A DNA stretch of 64,000 nucleotides, from positions 62,001 to 126,000 of the forward strand of contig CAYTPW010000007.1 in assembly GCA_964439935.1 (NCBI GenBank), given 5' to 3'. This document shows, in pieces, positions 52,513 through 61,592 of the stretch. Position 1 is the first letter of the stretch, and each line of letters starts with the position of its first letter. This DNA is from JABMQW01 sp964439935. Its GTDB lineage: Bacteria; Fidelibacterota; Marinisomatia; Marinisomatales; TCS56. The position numbers and the translations under genes are program-made. The notes under the pieces were generated by a model. That model was not told where the DNA came from. It searched no databases and worked only from the letters and a program-made list of their open reading frames with translations.

Positions 52513-53700
52513 ATGGTGCCAGCATTACTACCTATCGCGGTGTTGTTGACGGTAGTAGTTATCCTGCTGGTTCTTGGATTAGTCGAGTTTCAGAATCACC
52601 AGCGAGTCCTGGATGCAATTCCACTTCGCATCCACATAAATGGAACCAGGGGAAAATCCAGCGTGACACGGCTGGTAGCAGCCGGTCTGCGTGCAGGCGG
52701 TCTGAAGACTTTTGCCAAGACTACCGGGACAGCTCCCCGAGTGATCGATAGTGGCGGGATGGATCATATCATACACCGCCTGCGGAAACCATCGATTGGA
52801 GAACAGGTTCGCCTAATGCGTTTCTTCGCACGTGAAAAACCTGATGCTGTCGTGATGGAATGCATGGCGGTCCAACCGCAGTACCAATGGATATCTGAAC
52901 AACAGATGGTAAAATCTCAGATAGGCGTTATAACTAATGTACGACCGGATCACCTGGATGAGATGGGGCCGACAACCGAGGATATTGCCTACTCTCTTGG
53001 CAATACGATTCCCCCTAACGGTACTTTTATTACAGCTGAAACAGAATATCTTCCTCAATTGGCGGCAATCAGTAAAGCACGAAACAGTGCTTGTGTGACA
53101 ATCGACGAAAGCGCAGTTACCCGGGAAGATCTACATCGTTTTAACTACCTTGAACATCCCCAAAATGTATCCCTGGCACTGGAGGTTTGCCAGACTGCGG
53201 GAGTCGACCGCAAGACAGCCCTGGATGGGATGGTCACCGTTCAACCTGATCTGGGTGCATTGGTGGTTTGGAAATTAAGATTCAATGAAGCAGGGGTTTC
53301 CTTTATTAACAGCATGTCTGCTAACGATCCGGTCTCGACCCTGAATATATGGGAATTTGTGATTGACCGCTACCCGGTTGAAGGTGACATTTGTGTATTT
53401 TTAAATACTAGAGATGACCGCTATTACCGTACCAAGCAATTACTTCAAATGACCATGGAGCATATTAAACCGGACCGATTTGTAGTCCGGGGTGAAAAAA
53501 TACGAACCCAGATCCGGCATCTCCAGCATTACTCGCCGGATACCAAGGTTAATATTATTAGACCGGAAGCGCCTTACGACCAGGTGATTGATGCATTCCG
53601 AACATTGCGACACGACTCAATGATCTATGCAATTGGGAATCAGGTCGGTGCCGGACAGAAAATAATCGATCGAATTCGTGACTACCGGCAACAGATATAA
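52513..53700 (+). CDS. pgsB: Poly-gamma-glutamate synthase PgsB/CapB
   Basis: A 395-residue membrane-anchored ligase that polymerises glutamate through gamma-amide bonds using ATP. The N-terminal helix (AVLLTVVVILLVLGLVEF) anchors it. The P-loop is HINGTRGKSSVTRLVAAGL (about 36-54), as in folyl-/Mur-type ligases. VVMECMAVQPQYQW, GVITNVRPDHLDEMG and the later FINSMSANDPVSTLNIW and CVFLNTRDDRYYRTKQL are characteristic of PgsB. It heads the polyglutamate locus. The neighbours pgsC and pgsW confirm the assignment. Confidence 0.95.
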   Translation: MVPALLPIAVLLTVVVILLVLGLVEFQNHQRVLDAIPLRIHINGTRGKSSVTRLVAAGLRAGGLKTFAKTTGTAPRVIDSGGMDHIIHRLRKPSIGEQVRLMRFFAREKPDAVVMECMAVQPQYQWISEQQMVKSQIGVITNVRPDHLDEMGPTTEDIAYSLGNTIPPNGTFITAETEYLPQLAAISKARNSACVTIDESAVTREDLHRFNYLEHPQNVSLALEVCQTAGVDRKTALDGMVTVQPDLGALVVWKLRFNEAGVSFINSMSANDPVSTLNIWEFVIDRYPVEGDICVFLNTRDDRYYRTKQLLQMTMEHIKPDRFVVRGEKIRTQIRHLQHYSPDTKVNIIRPEAPYDQVIDAFRTLRHDSMIYAIGNQVGAGQKIIDRIRDYRQQI

Positions 53701-53736
53701 TGCGAAACCCGATTCGGAAAAGTTGGTCAATCAATC

Positions 53737-54180
53737 ATGATTGAGATTACAATCGGACTGGGCATTGCTCTGAGTTTGCTGTTATCGGAAAGTCTTGGAG
53801 TGACCGCTGGCGGGATCATTGTCCCGGGTTATATTGCCCTGTATTTACATCAACCGTTGCAGATTGTGATTACCTTTGTTGTCGCATTGATCGTAGTTGG
53901 TATCATCAAACTGGCCAGTCAATACATGTTCATTTATGGTAAGCGCCGGATGGTCCTGGCACTGATCCTCGGTTTTCTTGGTGGTTATATATCACGAAAT
54001 TTCATCTTTTCACCAATTGACAATTTGTCCCTGGCTGTTATTGGTAATATTATCCCCGGATTGATTGCCAGTTGGATGGACCGCCAGGGGATAATCCGGA
54101 CAATAGCGGTGGTGATCATAACTGCAGTGATTGTAAAACTGGCAGTCATGTTGATCTCGGGGGGTGTTATAAATGTCTGA
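53737..54180 (+). CDS. pgsC: Poly-gamma-glutamate biosynthesis protein PgsC/CapC
   Basis: A 147-residue membrane protein with four to five helices. The family start EITIGLGIALSLLLSESLGVTAGGIIVPGYIALYL and the later YGKRRMVLALILGFLGGYISR and GNIIPGLIASWMDRQGIIRTI are typical of PgsC. It pairs with PgsB for synthesis and export of the polymer. It overlaps the pgsW gene by eight bases. Confidence 0.93.
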   Translation: MIEITIGLGIALSLLLSESLGVTAGGIIVPGYIALYLHQPLQIVITFVVALIVVGIIKLASQYMFIYGKRRMVLALILGFLGGYISRNFIFSPIDNLSLAVIGNIIPGLIASWMDRQGIIRTIAVVIITAVIVKLAVMLISGGVINV

Positions 54181-55327
54181 TAAGCGCGGCCCAGACCTGT
54201 TTCGACCTACAATCCAGAAAACATCGACCCTGGTGCTGATGGCCCTGGCAGGATTGCTGTGTTATTCGGCAGCTGTATTGTCCAAAGTATTAATAATCTC
54301 CGACTCCTACGAGACCAAATTGGAAGCAGCCCACCAGATGCAGGCTGCCATGGAACATCTGAAATCAGGTCGGATGGAAGCCGGTATCTTCATGGACCCG
54401 GAAAACGATCCCAATGAAACCGGTCTGGTTGGTACACAGTTCAGTCTGATAACTACTGATGAAGGTGACCTTGATTCCAAACTTACCACCCTGGATCCGA
54501 ATTTTGCTGCGGCAATTGTTGAATTATTTACCCGGGCCGATTTGACCGCCGGTGATACAATTGCGGTTCTTTTTACCGGTTCCATGCCCGGGGGAAATAT
54601 GGCAGTATTGATTGCCTGTGATGTGATGGATATTCATCCTGTGGTAATCACTTCACTGGGGGCTTCTCAGTGGGGTGCCAACCTGCCCGATTTTACCTGG
54701 CTTGATATGGAACGAATCCTGTTTGAGGAAGGTTACTCCAACAGCCGATCAATCGCTGCCTCGATTGGTGGACGAAATGATATGGGCCGCTTGCTTAGTC
54801 CCAGTGGACGGCAGATGCTCCTGGATAATGTAACTTCCCATGGAATTGAAGTAATTCGGGAAGACAGTCTTGGAGCCAGTGTTAACCGAAGAATGGTATT
54901 ACTCGGATCAACCTTGTCAATCCAGAGATATTCGGCTTTTGTGAATGTCGGTGGCGGGGTGGCCAGCCTGGGAACCAGCTTCAATCATAAATTATTGCCA
55001 CCAGGAGTTGTTCGGCGTCGGGATGTTGAATCGATTACGCGTAGTGGGGGTATTGATGGTACACTGGTCCACTTTGCCCGTCAGAATATTCCCGTGGTGC
55101 ATATTCTGAATATCCAGGCACTCACCGGACAATTGGGGATGCCCTACGCACCTATACCGCTACCGGAGATTGGCCGTGGTGATTTGTATGCCGAGCAACG
55201 TTATAACCTGCTGGTAACAACGATCTGTCTGATAATTGTAGTCGGAATGGTCGCCTATATCGGTTACCGCAGTCATCAACAAATCAAAGCGAGAATGGAA
55301 CAACATGAACCGGATTCAGTTATCTAA
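54173..55327 (+). CDS. pgsW: Poly-gamma-glutamate system protein PgsW
   Basis: 384 residues. An N-terminal helix (TLVLMALAGLLCYSAAVLSKV) and a C-terminal one (YNLLVTTICLIIVVGMVAYIGYR) flank a soluble region with AVLFTGSMPGGNMAVLIACDVMDIHPVVITSLGASQWGANLPDFTWLDMERIL. This pattern belongs to the PgsW family that replaces PgsA in many non-Bacillus polyglutamate loci. The biochemical role is not established. It overlaps its neighbours by 8 and 23 bases, so it is translated with them. Confidence 0.88.
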   Translation: MSDKRGPDLFRPTIQKTSTLVLMALAGLLCYSAAVLSKVLIISDSYETKLEAAHQMQAAMEHLKSGRMEAGIFMDPENDPNETGLVGTQFSLITTDEGDLDSKLTTLDPNFAAAIVELFTRADLTAGDTIAVLFTGSMPGGNMAVLIACDVMDIHPVVITSLGASQWGANLPDFTWLDMERILFEEGYSNSRSIAASIGGRNDMGRLLSPSGRQMLLDNVTSHGIEVIREDSLGASVNRRMVLLGSTLSIQRYSAFVNVGGGVASLGTSFNHKLLPPGVVRRRDVESITRSGGIDGTLVHFARQNIPVVHILNIQALTGQLGMPYAPIPLPEIGRGDLYAEQRYNLLVTTICLIIVVGMVAYIGYRSHQQIKARMEQHEPDSVI

Positions 55328-56189
55328 GATCTGCATTTCAATACTGGCATTATTAGTAAGTAGTGATTTTCTGTCAGCCGAACTTCTTAGACCGAATATT
55401 GGCGGCGAGAATAAGGAAATCCTGATCATTAGTTCCAAGCGTCGCCTGTATTATTCGATGGAAGATAAAGGCTTATCATATACTGTATTCGGTCCCCGCA
55501 GATTGGAATTTATCAGCCGTCTACCCGTCAATACCAAGCGGAAGAAATCCCATCCGTTTTCCTATACGATTATCATCGATGGATCTGATACGGTTGATGT
55601 AAATCATAAATATTATCCCGATAAACGGATCAGATCCGTTCAACATCCCAATCAATATGTTACCTACTCCGGGAATTATTTCGTCAATATACCTACCGGC
55701 AAACATGAAATTCGAATCGCTCCCAATGATGCTCAGAGAATTCCGGTTTTAATCCGTGTGATCGGTAAGGAATTTTCTTCAACCAGTGATACTAAAATCA
55801 ACCTTGTACCCACAGCTCACCAGCCTGCGAAACATATCGTTACCGGGACCAAAGAAATCAAATATTATGAACTGCAGGCTGGAATTCCACTGCAGATTAC
55901 TGGTGACGGACCAGGATTATTGAAAATTACCAGCCGTCTGGCCTTTAATAGTCGCATGGGACGGGAAGAAGTATATCGTTTGAAAGTTTCGCAGGGGATA
56001 AAGGTGATCGGAACCTATTATTTCACCAGCGAACGGTCTACAAATAGCACCATAAAGGAAGCACCCGAGCTAGTACCAGCAAAATGGCGGACCTGCGAAA
56101 TAGAAGTGCCAGCAGGAAAGCAGACATTTGATATTACATTACTTGAGAAAGACCGCACTGTTCTGTTGCGTTTTACGGAATACAAGTGA
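55305..56189 (+). CDS. Exported protein of unknown function in the polyglutamate operon
   Basis: 294 residues with a signal peptide (about 1-25, ending near FLSAE). The mature part is beta-rich and basic: ILIISSKRRLYYSMEDKGLSYTVFGPRRLEF, FSYTIIIDGSDTVDVNHKYYP, and a late AKWRTCEIEVPAGKQTFDITLLEKD. I recognise no family. Its ATG lies inside the end of pgsW (23-base overlap), and its stop overlaps the next gene. The basic, exported, beta-sheet character suits a periplasmic partner of an acidic polymer, but that is inference only. Confidence 0.65.
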   Translation: MNRIQLSKICISILALLVSSDFLSAELLRPNIGGENKEILIISSKRRLYYSMEDKGLSYTVFGPRRLEFISRLPVNTKRKKSHPFSYTIIIDGSDTVDVNHKYYPDKRIRSVQHPNQYVTYSGNYFVNIPTGKHEIRIAPNDAQRIPVLIRVIGKEFSSTSDTKINLVPTAHQPAKHIVTGTKEIKYYELQAGIPLQITGDGPGLLKITSRLAFNSRMGREEVYRLKVSQGIKVIGTYYFTSERSTNSTIKEAPELVPAKWRTCEIEVPAGKQTFDITLLEKDRTVLLRFTEYK

Positions 56190-57226
56190 AAAAGATATTA
56201 CTTTTCAATCTATTAATTTCACTTGTCTGTAGCCAGACTTGGGCTGACTATCTGACTCCGGCCATCGACCTGACTATCCAGGTAAGAAACGGTTATGACA
56301 GCAATGTTTTGCGACTGTCGGATTTGGAGCAGGATCGTGCAGCGATCGATTCCAGGATCCTGGGTGCAATGACAACATTTGATGCGTATTATTACCGATT
56401 TGGTGTGAAACTTACCGCCAATTATCGTTTGCGCCAACCGGATCATTCGCTGAGCCTGCGCCTGTCTCCTGGTTACACGATGTACATGAATTCCCCGGAG
56501 AAACAATATTCCACCTTTACTTTTGAACTGGATTATTCCTGGGGAGCCTATCGTCATTTGAAATTCAAGGTTCACCATTTGAATAATTATCATCTACGGG
56601 AGTATATCGATCGCGATGTGTCAGCCTCAATGCTTGAGGTCTGTAATTTTTCCGATGCTGATCATTCTGTATTATTTTCTTTTCCGGTTGCCCGCCGGAC
56701 CTGGTTGAGCTTCAGTGGCGGCTATCTGCAGCGATATTATATTTTACCGTTCACAGAATTTGATTTGGACATTGTCTACGCTGGTTTTCGTTTTTCACGA
56801 ACCTGGTCGCGCTTACTGGGATTGGCATTTGAGTTAAAATCCGGCTTTGCTGATAATATTTCTCAAGGTGGTACAGCACGTTCGAGTAGCATGGATCGTT
56901 CCTATCGATTCGTAGAGATGTTTATGCCTGTCCGCTTGATTAAATCGCCATTTGGATTGGATGAGCTGGGCACGGGATTGCGCTGTGAGTGGCGCGCTTA
57001 TCTGGTCGAGAATCCAAATGATCCACTTCACAGTGGACGCTACCATCAGGACTGGAAACTGGATTTGTGGGTTAAAAAGGTTATTACCGATGGACTGACG
57101 ATTAAACTCAATATTCGCTATCGAATCAGGAAGTCAGAATCAGAATATACCTGGGTCAGTGATCTGAAGAGTTTCAATCAGTTTAAAACCTGGCTTGATC
57201 TGGATTGGCAGCCCAGCTGGTTTTGA
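56186..57226 (+). CDS. Predicted outer-membrane beta-barrel protein in the polyglutamate operon
   Basis: 346 residues, GTG start overlapping the preceding stop. After a signal peptide (about 1-20), the chain consists of alternating hydrophobic and polar residues in short strands that end in aromatic residues: FDAYYYRFGVKLTANYRLR, HSLSLRLSPGYTMYM, YSTFTFELDYSWGAYRHLKFKVHHL, FKTWLDLDWQPSWF. The ending in Phe (WQPSWF) is the usual signal for outer-membrane barrel insertion. About 14-18 strands can be drawn. It resembles no named family. As the last gene of the pgs operon, it is a candidate exit pore or surface anchor for polyglutamate. Confidence 0.7.
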   Translation: MKKILLFNLLISLVCSQTWADYLTPAIDLTIQVRNGYDSNVLRLSDLEQDRAAIDSRILGAMTTFDAYYYRFGVKLTANYRLRQPDHSLSLRLSPGYTMYMNSPEKQYSTFTFELDYSWGAYRHLKFKVHHLNNYHLREYIDRDVSASMLEVCNFSDADHSVLFSFPVARRTWLSFSGGYLQRYYILPFTEFDLDIVYAGFRFSRTWSRLLGLAFELKSGFADNISQGGTARSSSMDRSYRFVEMFMPVRLIKSPFGLDELGTGLRCEWRAYLVENPNDPLHSGRYHQDWKLDLWVKKVITDGLTIKLNIRYRIRKSESEYTWVSDLKSFNQFKTWLDLDWQPSWF

Positions 57227-57420
57227 GGTTGGATCAAGCACCAGTCAAAAGTAAAATATACCGAGAATATATAAGACATGATTCGGATTGACGCCGGATC
57301 GTTTGACGGCCGTGTAAAATTTTGTTGTTTGTGAGGTAGAATACTTTATCGAGAAGTAAAATTATCCTAATTTCCTTGGCTAAATGATGGCAAGATAATT
57401 AAGAACCGACACGATATAAA

Positions 57421-58464
57421 TTGAAGAATAAATATCAAATTATTGGTGGAATGGCCGGATTGATACTTTTCCTATCCGGTTGCCTGGAACCTAATACTGA
57501 AAATATCTGGTCTCTTGAGCGGCTTACTACAGTGAATACAATGGGTTACTGCCGCCATATTGATCTGGTTAATAACCTGGCATTCCTGGCAGCTGGTCAG
57601 GGAGGGATACAGGTTTGGGATTTGGAATCCTTCTACAGTTCAAGTGAAGATCCAATTTTGAAAACACATTTGCGAATTAATTCCGATTTAGGTTTCAATA
57701 ATGATATCAATCAGGTCGTCTATTCAAAACTGACTCAACAGATTGTTGGTCTGGAAACCTTTGAAAAACCATTCCTGGTTGATTATTCCAATCCCGATAA
57801 ACCATTCCCAACCGGTACATTGATGAGCGAAAAAACAGTCGAATTCGCCTTCATTGATGACAGTCTGGCATTTACTATCATTGCCGCTGACGACGATGAT
57901 GGTATTAAGATATCACATTTTTCCGGGCTGGTAATTAATGATACGACGATCCTGTACTCATCAGACATAGATCTGGAAGTTGCCGTAAATGGCAGTCCCA
58001 CCGGTATTGACCTATCAGATAGTTTAATGGCTTTGACAATTGATCAGTTGGGTGTTGCACTCTATAATTATCAGGGATTGACCGCTGCACCATTGCTGTT
58101 AGATGAAAAAGATACCGAAAGCAGCGCGGAGAGTGTAACCTTCTACGGCAAGGATGGTTTGTTTGTAGCCAGCGATGCTGGTGGATGTTATTATTTTGAA
58201 ATATTGGCCGATACTCTCAGGCTTGCCAGTGAAAAGGCACATTTTGCCCGAGATCTGCGTGTTCATCATGTTGCCTGCTCGGGTACTATAGCAGCTTTGT
58301 CATTGGGTAGCCATGGGCTTGCTCTATATGATATCAGTGATCCAACCCAACCGGAGAGCAGGGGAGTCCACGAAGTAGGGCACGTTTACTATACAATATT
58401 CAAACATGGTTATCTTTTTGCAGCCACCCGCGAGGGTTTACAGATTTTTAATATTGGCATTTAA
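57421..58464 (+). CDS. Lipoprotein with LVIVD-like beta-propeller repeats
   Basis: A 347-residue predicted lipoprotein, started at TTG. The lipobox is LFLSGC (Cys21). The body has repeats in the LVIVD style: YCRHIDLVNNLAFLAAGQGGIQVWDLESF, and near the end ACSGTIAALSLGSHGLALYDISDPTQPES and KHGYLFAATREGLQIFNIGI. Such repeats build a propeller that binds ligands on the cell surface. No enzyme motif is seen. It is separated from the polyglutamate operon by about 190 bases and lies 48 bases before the next secreted propeller gene. Confidence 0.75.
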   Translation: MKNKYQIIGGMAGLILFLSGCLEPNTENIWSLERLTTVNTMGYCRHIDLVNNLAFLAAGQGGIQVWDLESFYSSSEDPILKTHLRINSDLGFNNDINQVVYSKLTQQIVGLETFEKPFLVDYSNPDKPFPTGTLMSEKTVEFAFIDDSLAFTIIAADDDDGIKISHFSGLVINDTTILYSSDIDLEVAVNGSPTGIDLSDSLMALTIDQLGVALYNYQGLTAAPLLLDEKDTESSAESVTFYGKDGLFVASDAGGCYYFEILADTLRLASEKAHFARDLRVHHVACSGTIAALSLGSHGLALYDISDPTQPESRGVHEVGHVYYTIFKHGYLFAATREGLQIFNIGI

Positions 58465-58512
58465 TCCCCTAAGACGAAAGTATTTGAGTATTTATCGGTG
58501 ACAAGGACACTT

Positions 58513-61500
58513 ATGGCTAATAAATATTTACTGTCTGGAATGATTCTATCCAGCATTCTGTTGGGACAAATTCATTGGCAGGAGAATGGGATTGCGCTAC
58601 GGCAGGGTATGCATATCGAGTGGCAGCGTACCACTACCAGTTCCGAACCGGGCACGGTTATAATCGTATGGTCGGATGTCCGTAATGGAATTAGGGATGT
58701 TTATGCTCAGAAAATTGACACCTCCGGCACTTTGCTCTGGGGTATGGATGGCCTGGCGGTAACCACATCTCCGGGACGCCAGGAAGATCCGGTGGCAATT
58801 ACCGATGGTGATGGTGGTGCTTTTATTGCCTGGGTTGATTATCGTGGCGGCGATATGAGTGATATCTATATCCAACATATCAATTCAGATGGACAGATGC
58901 TGATGAATTTCGATGGTGAAGCGCTGTGTGTAGCTGACAGTGTGCAGATATCGATTTCGATGTGCATCGACAGCCTGGGCGGTGCATATGTTGTCTGGCA
59001 GGATAAACGGTTTGGTGTGGATGAGGATATCTATGGAACCCATATTGACTCTGCTCATAATATTATTGCTGCCGGTGAAGGAATAGCAATCGCTTTCGGA
59101 TCCGGTGCACAGAGCGAAAAAAGTCTCGAATACGCTGGAAATGGACAAGCACTGATTGTCTGGAAAAATGCCTATTCCAACAATACTGACATCTTCTCCC
59201 AGCGCCTTAATCCTGACATGACCTTCCCCTGGACAGAGAAATTAGCTGTTTCTGACGAACCACTTTTAGAAAGCCAACCGCGAACCACAATTCTGAACGG
59301 CGATACTAATATTGTCGTTTGGCAGATCACCGATGTAATTGATCAGATTCGCTATCAGCTAGTCACTGCCGATGGGCTGGTTTTTCCGGTAGCTCAAAAA
59401 TTGACCAATGATCCAGAGCCAAAATCAAGTCCGCGTGTAAAACGTGATACCCAGGGTAATGCTTTTGTTATCTGGGAAGATTACCGACGGGATCCGATTG
59501 AATACAGTTTTTTTGCTCAGAAAGTATTGTCAGGAGGTGATATCGCTTGGGATTCCTCAGCGGTGGCTGTGGATGATGGCATTACACGTAATGGCCAGGC
59601 CCGCCTTGCTCCAGATGAAACTGGTGGTCTGTGGTGCAGTTGGGAATCAGGTGTATTCCCGGAAATCGACATTAAAGTACAGCACCTGTCTTCAGCTGGC
59701 GCACTTTTACTCAGTAACTTCGGGCAAATTGCTTTCAATTTACCGGGCTATCAATTCAGTCCGATTCTTATGCCGGATGGGGGTAATGGCAGTTTTATTA
59801 CAATTGGCGACCAGCCAACCGGTAGTATTTCTCTCCGAACCCAGCGTTTGACTTCAACCGGTGAACTGAATTTTAGCGATTTAGGCATGTCAATCATGCC
59901 GGGTATGGACGGTGGCGTGAATTATGCAAGCGCCTATGCTTTTGACCAGGAGTCTACCTATCTGCTCTGGGAGGATGGCCGGAATGGAAAGCGGCAGTAT
60001 GGTCTGGTGGTTGATACATCCGGTCTGAAAGATATCGGCTTCAATACCGCTAATGGAACCGTACTGGTCGGATCGACAGTTTATTCGCTACCCGATGAAA
60101 ATGAACCGGATTACCTGTTATACAATAATAATATTTTCGTCAGCAGATATGATATTTCCGGTGGTTCAAAATCATTACGGATCAATAAACTAGACGATCA
60201 ACTTGCCAACCTGTGGGATCCGGATGGGCTAACCGTATTCGCGTCGCTGGCCGATCAGACCTATTCCAAGTTATTCCCGATTGGAAATGATTTGGGTGTA
60301 ATCTGGTCTGAAATCAGAAATTTCATTGATTATGGTCTATATCTCCAGCGTTTCGATGAAAATGGTGCGATCGAACTGGCGAGCGACGGTGTCGTTCTGG
60401 CCGACGCCTCATTCAGGAACGATTTTATTCAAGCAGTGTTTCCTACACCCAACGATGAATTTGTAATTATCTGGATGGAAGATGTCTGGCATGCTCAGGA
60501 TCTCTATGCCCAATGTTTTACCGCTGATGGATTGGTAGCTGCCGGCTGGCCATTCAATGGTGTACCTATCTGTACCGCGGCCGATGATCAACGAAATGCA
60601 GTTAGCGTTGTTGTTAATGAAACAATTGGTATTTTTATCATCTGGGAAGACCTGCGATCCGGTACGCTTGATCTGTACTGTCAGGTTTTAGGCTGGGATG
60701 GAAGTCTCGGTCTTGACGCTAACGGTCTTCCAGTAACGCTAGCACCGAATGATCAGAGCAATCCGGTTGTTTCGTACGATCCTGCTTATGGACGGGCTTT
60801 GGTGGTCTGGGAAGATTTTCGCGATAGCAGTGATATCAATCTTCAGGGACAGTTTTTCGAATTTGACTCTCCGGGGCTGGTCGATACGAATTTCGCAATC
60901 AGTGATATTGATAAACATCAGGTGAATCCGTTTGTACAGAATGTATATCCCGGAACTTTTCTGATAACCTGGGAAGATGAACGGGGTGTCAGCGGTGCTA
61001 CTCCGGTTGTATCTGGTGGTAGTGATATCTATGCCCAGGTTTACCAGATTGGATTGGGTCTGGCCTATCCCGATGGAGGCATTCCGATTGTACAGGAGTA
61101 TCATAATCAGCTTGATCCCAAACTCGTTAAATTATATACAGCAGCAGTGCCGGAAGAGGATCGGTGGCTGATTTACTGGCGCGATCTGCGTAGCTCAGGT
61201 AAGGAGGATATTATTGGTTTGTACAGCCAGCTAATCCGGGTAACTGACGCCTTGGCGACCAGTAATGATAGCCGGCAACCTGTTGAATTCAAGCTTCATT
61301 CAGCCTACCCCAATCCATTCAATAGTTCAATCAGGTTCAGTATTGATATTCCGTTTGTCGCACCAATTACCTTATCGATCTACAATTTGCTTGGCCAGAC
61401 TGTTTATCAAGAAAAAATACTACCATTACGAACCGGAAATCTGCAAATAAACTGGGATGGACGCAGTCAGTTCTGGACAGAATTATCGAGTGGCTTATAT

Positions 61501-61560
61501 TTTTATACTATCCGCCTGGCTGATGCCAGCCATACCGGGAAAATCACATATCTGAAATAA
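58513..61560 (+). CDS. Secreted many-repeat propeller protein with type IX sorting domain
   Basis: 1015 residues. The ATG at 58513 is preferred to an upstream GTG, because AAGGA lies five bases before it and a signal peptide (MANKYLLSGMILSSILLGQIHW) then starts at residue 1. About fourteen repeats of a W-x-D/E-x-R motif followed by a D-I/L-Y-x-Q strand are seen, for example IVWSDVRNGIRDVYAQKID, IIWEDLRSGTLDLYCQVLG and VVWEDFRDSSDINLQGQFF. The C-terminus (SAYPNPFNSSIRFSIDIP ... ELSSGLYFYTIRLAD) is a type A type IX secretion sorting domain of about 85 residues. It is therefore exported across the outer membrane. The ligand is unknown. Confidence 0.82.
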   Translation: MANKYLLSGMILSSILLGQIHWQENGIALRQGMHIEWQRTTTSSEPGTVIIVWSDVRNGIRDVYAQKIDTSGTLLWGMDGLAVTTSPGRQEDPVAITDGDGGAFIAWVDYRGGDMSDIYIQHINSDGQMLMNFDGEALCVADSVQISISMCIDSLGGAYVVWQDKRFGVDEDIYGTHIDSAHNIIAAGEGIAIAFGSGAQSEKSLEYAGNGQALIVWKNAYSNNTDIFSQRLNPDMTFPWTEKLAVSDEPLLESQPRTTILNGDTNIVVWQITDVIDQIRYQLVTADGLVFPVAQKLTNDPEPKSSPRVKRDTQGNAFVIWEDYRRDPIEYSFFAQKVLSGGDIAWDSSAVAVDDGITRNGQARLAPDETGGLWCSWESGVFPEIDIKVQHLSSAGALLLSNFGQIAFNLPGYQFSPILMPDGGNGSFITIGDQPTGSISLRTQRLTSTGELNFSDLGMSIMPGMDGGVNYASAYAFDQESTYLLWEDGRNGKRQYGLVVDTSGLKDIGFNTANGTVLVGSTVYSLPDENEPDYLLYNNNIFVSRYDISGGSKSLRINKLDDQLANLWDPDGLTVFASLADQTYSKLFPIGNDLGVIWSEIRNFIDYGLYLQRFDENGAIELASDGVVLADASFRNDFIQAVFPTPNDEFVIIWMEDVWHAQDLYAQCFTADGLVAAGWPFNGVPICTAADDQRNAVSVVVNETIGIFIIWEDLRSGTLDLYCQVLGWDGSLGLDANGLPVTLAPNDQSNPVVSYDPAYGRALVVWEDFRDSSDINLQGQFFEFDSPGLVDTNFAISDIDKHQVNPFVQNVYPGTFLITWEDERGVSGATPVVSGGSDIYAQVYQIGLGLAYPDGGIPIVQEYHNQLDPKLVKLYTAAVPEEDRWLIYWRDLRSSGKEDIIGLYSQLIRVTDALATSNDSRQPVEFKLHSAYPNPFNSSIRFSIDIPFVAPITLSIYNLLGQTVYQEKILPLRTGNLQINWDGRSQFWTELSSGLYFYTIRLADASHTGKITYLK

Positions 61561-61592
61561 GGCTGAATTTTTTACCATGGATTAGCCCGAAA

